Shown here in pieces: positions 37,646 to 47,700 of a stretch of 64,000 nucleotides of DNA. The notes below the pieces were generated by a model. That model made no database searches, was not told where the DNA came from, and saw only the letters and a program-made list of their open reading frames with translations. Every line of letters starts with the position of its first letter. The stretch's first letter is position 1. This DNA comes from Allotamlana fucoidanivorans (GTDB lineage: Bacteria; Bacteroidota; Bacteroidia; Flavobacteriales; Flavobacteriaceae): contig NZ_CP074074.1 of assembly GCF_045788535.1 (NCBI RefSeq), positions 3,410,001 through 3,474,000 on the forward strand, written 5' to 3'. Position numbers and translations under genes: made by a program.

Positions 37646-39100
37646 TTACAATGCTGTAGACACGCGTTTTTTAACTAAATAATCTTCAAGAGCCAAGTGT
37701 GAACAGTCATGCCCAATACCACTATTTTTAAATCCGCCGTGTGGTAAATAAATAGAATATTTCACACCATTAATCTGAATTTCACCAAACTCTAATTCTT
37801 CTGTAAAACGCTCAATACGCTTATGATTATTTGTAAAAATGTAAGATGCTAAACCAAATTCGGTGTCGTTTGCTAATTCTAATACTTCATCATCAGTTTC
37901 AAAAGGCATAACACCTGCAACAGGACCAAATGTTTCTTCTCTAAAAAGCTTCATGTCTGTAGTTACCCCAGATACAATGGTTGGTTCCATCCAATTACCG
38001 CCTTCTGGTAAGTCTGTTGGAATTTTACCACCATATTCTAGTTTACCACCTTTACCAACAGCATCCTCTATCAACTCAAACATTCTATCTCTGGCTCCTC
38101 TAGACGCCAAAGGCCCCATAAAAACATCTTCATTCTCTTTAATTCCGAAACCAACTTTAATATTTGAAGCTCTTTTAACGTACTCTGTTATGAATTTGTC
38201 ATAAATATTTTTGTGAACAAAAATTCTATTTGCAGCTACACATATTTGCCCTGAATTTCCAAACTTTAATCCAATAGCCAAATTTAAAGCAATATCTAAA
38301 TCTGCATCTTCAAATACAATAAATGGTGCATTTCCGCCAAGTTCCATGCCTAATTTCTTGATAGATGTGGTACTATCTGCAATAACACGCTGACCTGTTT
38401 GTGTAGAACCAATCATAGTTAATACAGCTGGAATCTTACTAGTAGTCATCGGCGTGGCCACCTCGCTACTTGGACCTGCTAATATATTTACAACACCTGC
38501 AGGGAAATTAATACTATGCATAATTTCACCAACCATATACGTTGATAATGGTGATATTCCTGAAGGCTTAATTATTAAAGAACAACCTGAAGCCAAAGCT
38601 GGTCCTATTTTATACCCTACATTTAGCAATGGGAAATTCCAAGCTAAATATGCTACCGCTACACCTGCTGGTTTTGAAATCATTTTATGCGTATGTGTAT
38701 TCTCTACATCAGGAATAATCTCTTCCCTTAAATTTTGCATGGCACTTGGATACCATTCTAAAGCTTCGGTTAATCTGTCAATATCTTCTTCTGATCCTGC
38801 ATAGGTTTTTCCCATTTCATGAACCATAGCAGTTCTTAACTCATACTCCTTCTCCTTGATGGCATCTCTAAGCTTCAACATCCATTGGGTTCTTTCTCCC
38901 AAAGAAAGTTTTGACCAATACTTGAATCCTTTTTGAGAAGACTCTAATGCTTTTAAGGCATCTTCTTGTCCTGCACGTGCTACCTGAGCAATGACTTCAC
39001 CGGTTGCAGGACAAATCACATCATCCTTTTCGCCACTTACAGAGTCTACTAATTCACCATCAATGTATAATTTTTTATAACCGAAATTTTGTGTTTTCAT
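37646..39100 (-). CDS. NAD(P)-dependent aldehyde dehydrogenase (succinate-semialdehyde dehydrogenase-like)
   Basis: About 484 residues of ALDH superfamily. The catalytic Cys is in GQICVAANR and the general-base Glu in MELGGNAPF; WNFPLLNVGYKIGPALASGCSLIIKPS is the cofactor region. I prefer the ATG at 39100 (MKTQNFGYKKLYIDG) to the one six codons upstream. Anhydrogalactose dehydrogenases and lactaldehyde dehydrogenases belong to this superfamily. Here it stands between a dehydratase/cycloisomerase and an aldolase gene, so oxidation of an aldose such as 3,6-anhydrogalactose to an acid is a reasonable inference. Confidence 0.87.
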   Translation of the reverse strand: MKTQNFGYKKLYIDGELVDSVSGEKDDVICPATGEVIAQVARAGQEDALKALESSQKGFKYWSKLSLGERTQWMLKLRDAIKEKEYELRTAMVHEMGKTYAGSEEDIDRLTEALEWYPSAMQNLREEIIPDVENTHTHKMISKPAGVAVAYLAWNFPLLNVGYKIGPALASGCSLIIKPSGISPLSTYMVGEIMHSINFPAGVVNILAGPSSEVATPMTTSKIPAVLTMIGSTQTGQRVIADSTTSIKKLGMELGGNAPFIVFEDADLDIALNLAIGLKFGNSGQICVAANRIFVHKNIYDKFITEYVKRASNIKVGFGIKENEDVFMGPLASRGARDRMFELIEDAVGKGGKLEYGGKIPTDLPEGGNWMEPTIVSGVTTDMKLFREETFGPVAGVMPFETDDEVLELANDTEFGLASYIFTNNHKRIERFTEELEFGEIQINGVKYSIYLPHGGFKNSGIGHDCSHLALEDYLVKKRVSTAL

Positions 39101-39150
39101 TTTTATTTTACTTTTCAAATTCAGAAGCGTTACTGATAAATTTTAACTTC

Positions 39151-40311
39151 TTAAACTATTTTTTCTTCTCGTTTTGTTTTGTCGCAAAAGGCATACTTTT
39201 CTAACACGTCTTGGTCTATATCAATTCCAAGTCCAGGACGATCAGGTACGGCAATCATACCATCTTCCATTTTAATGGATGGGAATGATAATTTGTCTCG
39301 TAAACCATTTTCTGTTTGATCATATTCCATAAAGAAATCAGGTTGATACATTCTACCTGGAACAGACTCTATGTTTGATATAAAGTGAAGTGCCACATGT
39401 AACCCTATGGCGGTACCCCAAGTATGTGGAATTAAATCGATTCCATGAGTACTTGCCAATGTTGCGATGCGCTTTGCTTCTGTAAGCCCTCCACTGGCAC
39501 AAATATCGGGTTGAATAATGTCTACCGATTTGTTTTCAATTAACTGTTTAAAACCAAACCTTAAATACTCACATTCACCTCCTGAGATTGGAATGGTCGT
39601 TTTTTGTCTCAATTCTCTGTATTGGTCATAAAATTCTGGAGATAAAGGCTCTTCAAACCAACCAATGTCATACTTTTCAATTTTTCTGGACAATTCAACA
39701 GCTTCTCGCAATGTATATGCATGATTAGAATCTACCATCAATTGAATATCTGGCCCAATAATTTCACGCATTTTTCTTACGTTTTCAACATCTTCTTTAA
39801 TACCCAATCCTACCTTCATTTTCATAGCCTTAAAGCCTTGTGATATGTATAATTTTGCTTCCTTTTCAAAATCTTTTGAAGGGTTATTATAATCTGTAAA
39901 ATATAACCCAGTAGCATACGGTTTTATCTTATCTCTATGGGCACCTCCTAAAAGTGTTGAAATAGGAAGTCCTAAAATTTTTCCTTTCAAATCCCAAACA
40001 GCAATATCAATAGCACTCATGGAGGCTACAAGGATACCTCTTCTCGCAAAATCGAGTGTTTTGCGGTACATTTTATTCCAAATCACCTCATTTTCTAAAG
40101 GGTTTTCTCCAACAACAAAAGGCTCTAACAACTTAATACCTGCCTCAAGCACTGTTGCCGGACCATAACCTTCTCCCCATCCATATTCGCCATTTGATGC
40201 CGTTACCTTAACCACACAGATGCATCGCTCTGAGTATTCCCATTGTGAAAAGAAGAAACTTTTAGACAACTTATCTTTTAATATGAAGGTCTCTATTTTT
40301 TCTATTTTCAT
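39151..40311 (-). CDS. Enolase-superfamily (mandelate racemase subgroup) sugar-acid dehydratase or cycloisomerase
   Basis: A 386-residue protein of mandelate racemase/muconate lactonizing enzyme type. The active-site set is complete: KMK motif (Lys164, Lys166), metal ligands Asp194, Glu220 and Glu246, and the Asp269-His296 dyad (IPHTWG). Numbering is very close to mandelate racemase. Members dehydrate sugar acids or open 3,6-anhydrogalactonate (a cycloisomerase reaction) to give 2-keto-3-deoxy acids. It is the first gene of the three-gene catabolic unit with ALDH and aldolase. The substrate is inferred from context only. A palindrome of possible operator type lies 38 bases upstream of the start. 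Confidence 0.87.
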   Translation of the reverse strand: MKIEKIETFILKDKLSKSFFFSQWEYSERCICVVKVTASNGEYGWGEGYGPATVLEAGIKLLEPFVVGENPLENEVIWNKMYRKTLDFARRGILVASMSAIDIAVWDLKGKILGLPISTLLGGAHRDKIKPYATGLYFTDYNNPSKDFEKEAKLYISQGFKAMKMKVGLGIKEDVENVRKMREIIGPDIQLMVDSNHAYTLREAVELSRKIEKYDIGWFEEPLSPEFYDQYRELRQKTTIPISGGECEYLRFGFKQLIENKSVDIIQPDICASGGLTEAKRIATLASTHGIDLIPHTWGTAIGLHVALHFISNIESVPGRMYQPDFFMEYDQTENGLRDKLSFPSIKMEDGMIAVPDRPGLGIDIDQDVLEKYAFCDKTKREEKIV

Positions 40312-40693
40312 AAGTATATTTATTAATAGTTGGTATTAATTAACAATCTAACCACAGGTTAACTTTCAAGGAATAAAATTAGCTATAATGTGCCTTTAAT
40401 GAAACTCCATTTTTATCTCAAACAAATCAAAAATTACCTTTAAAACTCAGGTTGTTTTTTGCTAAAACACTAATTAACTCTTTTGTTGTAAACTGTTTAT
40501 AGGTTTAAAAAAAATCATTAGTTAAATAAAATTTTATTTTACACCATTTATATGTATTAACAAAAGCTCTTTTTTTAAAGATTAATTTTCCATGTTCTTT
40601 TTCTTTCCTTGAAAAGTTTAAAGCTAATCAATAATTTTTAGTTTTTCACTTTTGTGATTCATTCTACTACGTTTTTAACCAAGACTTATATAA
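40312..40693. promoter_or_regulatory. Intergenic region upstream of the enolase-superfamily gene
   Basis: An AT-rich non-coding gap of about 435 bases (including the terminator that follows). It holds the palindrome TAACCACAGGTTA at 40349-40361, which has a relative upstream of susC. I see no convincing TAnnTTTG box on the minus strand, no RNA gene and no missing open frame. Confidence 0.5.
40349..40361. promoter_or_regulatory. Candidate operator palindrome
   Basis: TAACCACAGGTTA is a 5-3-5 palindrome, 38 bases before the start of the enolase-superfamily gene. The gap before susC holds TAACCAAATGTTA at 48118-48130 with the same TAAC-N5-GTTA arrangement. It could bind the GntR-type regulator or another PUL regulator; this is inference from two sites. 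Confidence 0.4.
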
Positions 40694-40724
40694 CAAAAAA
40701 AAGGACTAAAATTTAATTTAGCCC
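40694..40724 (-). terminator. Rho-independent terminator after the SusCD transcript
   Basis: On the minus strand GGGCTAAA pairs with TTTAGTCC (one G-T wobble) around a 6-base loop, followed by eight T residues. It lies 22 bases after the stop of the small lipoprotein gene and closes the susC-to-lipoprotein unit. Confidence 0.85.
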
Positions 40725-40746
40725 ATTTAAAACAACTTATCAATAA

Positions 40747-41232
40747 TTAATTGTAAACTTCCTCTTCACTAATAGTAACATCATGTAAAACGGTTTCTTC
40801 TGGATCTTCTTTATATGTAGAAATGACCTCCATGGTACCAATACCATCTTCTTTTGAAGCGTTTGCTGTATACTGTACAGTATAGGTTTCCATTATAACA
40901 TTACCGTTTTCATCAACAACTTCTTGGCCATCTTCATCAAAAACTGGTCGTTCTCTTTCTACTGTCCATTCAAAGTTATAATCTGTTTCTGATGATGTAT
41001 CGGTATAATCAGTAGGTGTTTCTCCAATTAAACTCTGCGAATTTAAATGAGTTACCACCAATTGTTTTTCCTTGTACACATTAATGCGCTCTGGACCACC
41101 TTTATTAATATCAGTAATGGCATAAATTGGCTTTAGTTTGATATCTGAAGCTGCAAATCTTTCATCTTCCTCACAGGACATCGACACAACCACTAACAGG
41201 ATTAGCCCTAGTATTTTATTTATAGTTTTCAT
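40747..41232 (-). CDS. Small surface-type lipoprotein of the PUL
   Basis: A 161-residue lipoprotein with lipobox SMSC (Cys20). After the short hydrophobic signal it is acidic and beta-rich with no known enzyme motif. The block TYTVQYTANASKEDG and the aromatic spacing suggest an Ig-like or glycan-binding fold, but no family is recognised. It is the last gene of the SusC-SusD-lipoprotein unit and follows the 578-residue lipoprotein gene by about 20 bases. It may sit on the cell surface with SusCD; function unknown. Confidence 0.7.
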   Translation of the reverse strand: MKTINKILGLILLVVVSMSCEEDERFAASDIKLKPIYAITDINKGGPERINVYKEKQLVVTHLNSQSLIGETPTDYTDTSSETDYNFEWTVERERPVFDEDGQEVVDENGNVIMETYTVQYTANASKEDGIGTMEVISTYKEDPEETVLHDVTISEEEVYN

Positions 41233-41253
41233 AAGATTTTAATAATATTTTAG

Positions 41254-42990
41254 TTATGGTCTAACTTCTATTTCAATGAATTGCAAATTATCTATGTATA
41301 AAAGTTGTGGCCCCGTTACACCAACATTTTCAAGTGCATGAGGTCTAAATGTAAACCTTAAATTATCAGCTGCTGTAATATCTGCATTTAATACCACCTG
41401 ATTTTCAACTGTTACCCATTTCCCCCTTTCTACATTTTCAATATCCCAAATTTGTCTACTAAATTCAGGCTTATTAAACTCCGTTCTGAATGTTTTTAAG
41501 GTTGTACCTGGTTCGATAAAAATATCATACGTCATTTTATAAGTACCAGCAGGGATGTCTTGTATTCTTGCAAGACCAAAACTCCATAAGTTCACATTAG
41601 GAATAGGATTTGAAGCCAAAGTACTGTATTTCATACTCGCATTACCATCAGACACTGGTACATTAGGTCCTTCTACACGTTCGTAAACATAAAGACCATT
41701 AGGACCATCAATAATATTACCATTACCAGTAAAATAATTTAGTGCAAACGCTCTGTTTGCCGCACCACTAGGCTCCTCAAAACTGGCGTGTGCTTTTTCT
41801 GGAATAACGTTTCCACCAAAGAACATAGCAACATTTTCAGGGCCAAAAGCCTGAAGCGTTCTATTATCTGCCGATTGTAATCCACCATTACCATCATAAG
41901 AAACTGTAATAATATCACTATTGTATATAGGTTGCGCTAAGCTAAGCTCGATAAAAATAGCATTGTCTTCTCTTACTTTGGCTAAGGCTACAGGAATATC
42001 TTGATTAAACGCACCATTTTGAACATTAACCGTGAAATGGCTCTCTGCTCCCGAAAAATCATTTACCTCACCATTTACTCTAAAAGAAATAATCTCATTT
42101 TCATCCTCTTTCAAAACACCATCAAATTGAAATGGTTGTGATGATTGAATTACTTTTACTTTTAAAGGAATCAATTTTTCAGTGTTTGATGTAGGCAAAG
42201 GAGCCGCTCTCAAAGATCTAAATGTACCTGCATTAAAAGTTCCTAATTTGTAAAAATTAATATTGGCTGGTTGTGCAGCTCCTACCCGGCTTGGAACGCC
42301 ATCTGGAATAAACCAAGTGCCTCCATTAGGGCGTCCTACCACAGAATTATCAACAAACGTCAATGAAGTAGCCGCTTCTATTTCAACAACTGGCCAATTA
42401 GCCTCATCTTCTAAACTTGGCATGTCATCTTCTGTTACATTTAAAATCTCAACATCATCCTTTAATACTGAAAATGCTGGGTTTAAAAGCGCATATACAT
42501 CAAATAAGAAATCTACTTGATAGGTATACACTCCATTTTCTTCTGTAATACTTTCAATAACATGATCTTTATAGGTATCACTCATATTAGAGGTAACAGG
42601 GGTGTCAAAGGTATTTATGAGCGTTACCTTGTTATCTCCCGCATTTCTAAATAACACATAGGCCTTACCATTGGTTGATGTTGTTCCTAAATTAGGATCA
42701 ATAAACAATGGTAATGAATCATTTGTTTTAAATCCTTCCTTTAAAAATTTATTACCTTCCTCAATAATCCATTTTGAACTGTTCGCACCTTGTGCAAGAT
42801 TAAAAAATGAAATTTGAGTTTCTGCGTTGATGGAAAATTGAGTATCTGCACCAACGTTTGGATTCAATCCTACCAACCAAGAAATATCTTCAAAGTTATC
42901 TTGCGGTGGATTATACTCTGCATACTCTTCTTCACAGCCCAAAACAGCTAAAAGACAAAAGAAAAGCGTTAAAAATTTTATATTTTTCAT
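41254..42990 (-). CDS. PUL surface lipoprotein, SusE/F position
   Basis: A 578-residue lipoprotein (lipobox VLGC, Cys19). The body appears as several Ig-like beta domains: an N-terminal PKD-like region, a middle domain with a SwmB-like LAQPIYNSDIITVSYDG segment, and a C-terminal domain of about 170 residues with a jelly-roll/CBM-like pattern (GKWVTVENQVVLNA, LLYIDNLQFIEIEV). In this position after SusD it is probably a surface glycan-binding protein that hands oligosaccharide to SusCD. The glycan is not identifiable. It starts 12 bases after the SusD stop. Confidence 0.72.
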   Translation of the reverse strand: MKNIKFLTLFFCLLAVLGCEEEYAEYNPPQDNFEDISWLVGLNPNVGADTQFSINAETQISFFNLAQGANSSKWIIEEGNKFLKEGFKTNDSLPLFIDPNLGTTSTNGKAYVLFRNAGDNKVTLINTFDTPVTSNMSDTYKDHVIESITEENGVYTYQVDFLFDVYALLNPAFSVLKDDVEILNVTEDDMPSLEDEANWPVVEIEAATSLTFVDNSVVGRPNGGTWFIPDGVPSRVGAAQPANINFYKLGTFNAGTFRSLRAAPLPTSNTEKLIPLKVKVIQSSQPFQFDGVLKEDENEIISFRVNGEVNDFSGAESHFTVNVQNGAFNQDIPVALAKVREDNAIFIELSLAQPIYNSDIITVSYDGNGGLQSADNRTLQAFGPENVAMFFGGNVIPEKAHASFEEPSGAANRAFALNYFTGNGNIIDGPNGLYVYERVEGPNVPVSDGNASMKYSTLASNPIPNVNLWSFGLARIQDIPAGTYKMTYDIFIEPGTTLKTFRTEFNKPEFSRQIWDIENVERGKWVTVENQVVLNADITAADNLRFTFRPHALENVGVTGPQLLYIDNLQFIEIEVRP

Positions 42991-43002
42991 TGTGCTTATT
43001 TT

Positions 43003-44775
43003 TTAATTAATATTTGGGTTGGACGTTGTTTCTGCAAATGGTATTGGATATGTTCCATTTTTATCTTCATTATAATTCTGATTTGACAAATCATACTCAT
43101 AATCAACTACAATATGGGCTTCTGAAGGTGGTGTATCGCTTCCTATTAAACTTGAATAGTTATTTCTATTAATGGTTTGCCCTGTATCCCAATTGTAATA
43201 GGAAAAATGAACTCCGTAATAAACTTCATTTGCAAGTTCTTCCAATCTATCTTTGAAGCTATAATTATCGGATTTTTTCCATCTTTGAAAATCTAAAAAC
43301 CTAATATTATGACCTTCCGTTGAGAGTTCTAGAGGTTTTTCAACGCGCATTAAATGTTCCATAAGGGATTCAGCGGTGTATACTACATCATCATAAGTAC
43401 GTCCTGGCTCAGATCCTGTTCCTAACAGTATAAGCCCCCATCGTTTTCTAATATCATTTATTAACTCTAAAGCGCCGTCAACATCACCCGTTTTAATTTT
43501 ACACTCGGCTTGCATTAAATATACTTCTGAAAGTCTATTAAGTGTAATGTTTTTTGACGAATACGCTTGACCACCTGGTAATTCATTTTCATTTCTAACA
43601 ATATCATGATTTTGATATTTCTTCCACCATGCAAACCCCCAATTCTCTCCACCAAAACGATTGTATTGACTTGTGGTCCCTTCTAGGTAATAAGTAGTTT
43701 GATTATCATCAACCACAGCTATCATCGCCGAACATCTCAAAGGTACCGCACGAAGTGACAAATCACCGTTTTCATCTATATAATAATTTCTAGGGTCTAG
43801 CGGATCCATAGGCTCTGTTTTATAAGCATGTACAGCCCAAGCCGGCCCCACGGCAGATCTTGTTTGCGCTGTTCTTACATTAACCCAGTTGGTTCCTGAA
43901 TCTCCATCCCATGGTTGTAAATCTAAACGCGCTTGTTCAGGTGCAAAATTGATTTCAAAGATAGACTCGCTGTTAAACTCCCCAGCAGTAGTAAACATCT
44001 TAGTTAAATCTTTCTCTAATTCATATCCATGGTTATTGATAACGTCATCAAAATACACCATAGCCTTATTATAATCTAACTCATTTAAATAGGTTGTTCC
44101 CAAAATAGTAGCGGCGGCACCAGAGGTTACCCTACTTTCATCTCCATCAGGATATGCTCCTTTCATATATAAGTTACCATACGCATATTCCAAATCTTTT
44201 CTTATGAAGGCCAAAACTTCTTCCTTTGGAGATACTGCTTTTGCAAAATCCTCATTTTTAACTGGGTTTTTGTCTCTAATAATAATCTCTCCGTTATTAT
44301 AGGAGGTATAAACATAGTAATGAAAAAGTCCTCTAAAGAAACGAGCTTGTGCCATTTGAGAAATCCATTCAGGTTGTAGATCCTCTGACACCTGTAAATT
44401 ATTTAAAGCTTCAATAACTTGATTCGCTCTAAAAACACCTAAATAACAGGTTTGCCATTTATTCAACACCTGGTCTGAACTACCCGTATATAAGTGTAAA
44501 TAGGCCTCTTCGGTATTTTGAGGAAACGGGCGTCCATATCCTGGATATCCCATATCAGACCTCAACATTTCTTCAAATTTATTAAGTAAACTATTTTTAT
44601 GTAATACTTGATACACCGTATTTAGTGTTCCTCCCGTTTCAGCCAAATTTGTCCAATAAATCCCAGTTGATATCAAGTTAGGATTATCTTCCGACAAAAA
44701 ATCATTGTCTTGACAAGCGGCCATAAAACTAAGCACAATTGCAAGAACCGTATATTTTAAAATTAATTGTTTCAT
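43003..44775 (-). CDS. SusD/RagB-family outer-membrane nutrient-binding lipoprotein
   Basis: About 590 residues with a lipobox (MAAC). It has the SusD pattern: TPR-type helices in the N-terminal half (MAQARFFRGLFHYYVY, LDYNKAMVYFDDVI) and a C-terminal SusD/RagB region (LNRLSEVYLMQAECKIKTGDVDGALELINDIR, then FLDFQRWK). SusD caps the SusC barrel and binds glycan at the cell surface. The start at 44775 (MKQLILKY) is preferred to an ATG five codons upstream. It directly follows susC, with the start about 20 bases downstream of its stop. Confidence 0.93.
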   Translation of the reverse strand: MKQLILKYTVLAIVLSFMAACQDNDFLSEDNPNLISTGIYWTNLAETGGTLNTVYQVLHKNSLLNKFEEMLRSDMGYPGYGRPFPQNTEEAYLHLYTGSSDQVLNKWQTCYLGVFRANQVIEALNNLQVSEDLQPEWISQMAQARFFRGLFHYYVYTSYNNGEIIIRDKNPVKNEDFAKAVSPKEEVLAFIRKDLEYAYGNLYMKGAYPDGDESRVTSGAAATILGTTYLNELDYNKAMVYFDDVINNHGYELEKDLTKMFTTAGEFNSESIFEINFAPEQARLDLQPWDGDSGTNWVNVRTAQTRSAVGPAWAVHAYKTEPMDPLDPRNYYIDENGDLSLRAVPLRCSAMIAVVDDNQTTYYLEGTTSQYNRFGGENWGFAWWKKYQNHDIVRNENELPGGQAYSSKNITLNRLSEVYLMQAECKIKTGDVDGALELINDIRKRWGLILLGTGSEPGRTYDDVVYTAESLMEHLMRVEKPLELSTEGHNIRFLDFQRWKKSDNYSFKDRLEELANEVYYGVHFSYYNWDTGQTINRNNYSSLIGSDTPPSEAHIVVDYEYDLSNQNYNEDKNGTYPIPFAETTSNPNIN

Positions 44776-44796
44776 AACACAATACATCATTTTTAA

Positions 44797-47700
44797 TTAA
44801 AAATCAAAGTTTAATCCTAACATCCATTGAGAGGAAATCGGACCTGTATTTTTATCAAGCCCTCTTGCAGCAATACCCCCACCTACTTCTGGATTATATC
44901 CGGAATACTTGGTAAAAGTTAATGGGTTCTGTGCTCTTACATAAAAACGTAACCTGTTGAATCCCCATCTTTCTACGGTCTTTTTAGGAATACTGTACCC
45001 TAAAGAAACCTGTCTTAATCTTAAGTACGACCCATCTTCCAACCACAAATCACTATATCCCAAGTAGTTATCATGTCTTCTTACATCATTTTGATAAGAT
45101 GGTATTGTAGAGGTGGGATTCGTTTTCTGCCATTGATACAGTAAATCTTTATGCCTTCCAAACCCGTAGGCCCAAGCGTTAAAACCATTCATAATTTCAG
45201 CACCTATTGAAGCATACCAGTTCATTGAAAAATCAAAACTTTTCCAGTTAGCATTAAAAGTATAACCTATTTCATAGTCTGGTAAACCACTTCCACTGTA
45301 AACTCTATCTTCAATATCTAAAGAGCCATCGCCATTTTGATCAATGAATCGTGTATCACCCATTTTAGCACTTCCTACAATTTGTTGATACTCTGCTAAT
45401 TTTTCCTCAGTATCAATTATACCATCCGTTCTCCATAAGAAAAATGAAGCAGCCTCATGACCAACGGCTAAGGCTGTAACTCTAGATTGTTGTGGTGCTC
45501 TACCTACCAAACCAAAATCATTAGTTAACAAAAATTCTGTATTGTTATTTATTTTTGTGATTTTATTTTCATTGGTAGAAAATGTACCATTCATTCTAAA
45601 ATTGACCTTACCTATTTTACCTCTGTAGCCAGCGGTTAGTTCAAGACCACTATTAGTCATATTACCAACATTTAAAACAACTTGCGCATTATTTCCGCCT
45701 CCAGTTGATGGTGGAATAAACACAGGAAAAAGCATGTCTTCTTTATCGGCATGGTAATATTCTGCTGAGAACGTTATTTTATTCTTTAAGAACCCTAAAT
45801 CAATACCTATATTACTTTGAGTGGTTGATTCCCAACTTACTACACTATTCACATAGTTTGTTTGAGCCGCTCCTAAACTCAGTCCACCACCAGAAGTATG
45901 GTAATTTAAATCTTGAGTAATCCCTGCTTGAAAGGCATATGACTGAAATCTATCAACCCCTACAGTACCTTGACTTAACCTTAATCTAAAATTATTCACG
46001 GTTTTCTTATTCCACCACTCTTCTTCTGAGATATTCCATGCCAATGCCACTGATGGGAAGGTTCCCCAATGATTAAAGCTTGGGAATTTTGAGGATCCAT
46101 CACGACGCACACTTGAACTCAATAAATAGCGTCCCTTGTAACCGTATTGCACTCTTCCAAGAATCCCTATGCGCGTGTCTGTATAGTCAAAACCTGAACT
46201 AACACTTTGCGTTCCTGTTGCTCCATTAAGCACTTCTATATTTGGATTAGTGGCTCCATTTCTTCTTGCCGAAAAAGCCTCACTCGTATTACTCTCAGCA
46301 GTTCCAAAAACAGTAAACGTGAATTTGTGATCATCATTTATCTCCTTCTCATAAGTTGCTCCAATTTCAGTAAGAACATTAGTAGTGAATCTGGTTCGCA
46401 TATCCACATAACTATCTTCTGGCTGACTTTGTAAACGTGGTGGGTTTTGATTATTATATATTTCTTGATAAGGTCTAACAATCTTCCCAATATTATTAAC
46501 CGAAGTTAAACCAAAGTTTCCTGAAAGGCTCAATCCATCAATAATCTCATAGTTCAAATTCAAGGTAGCATTTGCTCTGGTTGTTTTAAGTACATTTGTG
46601 GTACGTAGGCTCTCAATAACCCAACCTAAACGGTTAACATCATCACCTCCTTGATTTAAATCATCAAAATTATCAATATTTATACCATTTTGAGTCGGAC
46701 GATATACGATGGATTGAGACAAGAGAAAGCCTTGAGGAATATCTCTTTTATCTGTATTTAAACCAACACTCGCCTGAATTCTTAACTTGTTTTTATGATA
46801 AACGGTATTTGCTCTTGTATTGAAACGTTTATATCCAGAATTAATTTGCAAACCTTCTTGATTGAAATAACCTAAATTAACACTATAGGTAATATCTTCT
46901 GTTCCTCCAGAAACATTTAGATCATAGTTTTGAACAGGGACATTCTGATTGAAAATCAGGTCATTTATATTAGTTTCATTTTGAAATTGAAGTGGCTGTT
47001 GTTTTATTTGCAAACTTGCTTGATCATCAAACCCGTTATTTACATTTCTGTTTTGAACAATATCAGCATACGTTTGTTCTAAAGAGTTCATTAAAGGAAC
47101 AGCTGCATTTCTGTGCTGAATGGCATAACTTGCGTTCAATCTTACCTGTAGCGATCCTGGTTTACCTTGTTTGGTGGTAATTAATATAACCCCTGTAGCG
47201 CCTCTAACCCCATAAACAGCAGTAGAAGCAGCATCTTTTAAAATATTAATAGTTTCAATTTCTGTTGGTGGAATTTGCGGATCTCCATTTTGAACCACAC
47301 CGTCAACTACATATAACGGTGTATTATCTCCTGAAAGTGATGTAATTCCCCTAATTAATATCTGAGCTTCACCACCAGGTTCTGAAGATGCTACAACGTT
47401 AACCCCTGAAGCTTGCCCTTGAAGAGCTGAAGCCAAATCGGCCGTTACTACCGAAGTAATATCTTCTGCCTTTACTTGAGTAACCGCACCAGTAACTTCC
47501 TGTTTCTTTACCGATCCATACCCAATAACTACTACTTCATCAAGTTCATCTATATCTTCATCAAGAACAACATTTACAGTATTTCCTGTAATCTTTATAG
47601 ATTGCGACTGCATACCAACATAGCTGAACACCAATGTGTTTCCTATGCTCGTACTAATAGAGTAATTACCATCAAAGTCAGTAACCGCTCCAGTGCTAGT

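Noticed and set aside
38454..38804. Open frame on the plus strand over the aldehyde dehydrogenase gene
   Set aside because: Fully opposite a clear ALDH; no family or start signal.
39004..39204. Open frame on the plus strand at the ALDH start and after the enolase-superfamily gene
   Set aside because: Rich in His, Phe and Asn, without any recognisable domain; it overlaps two real genes.
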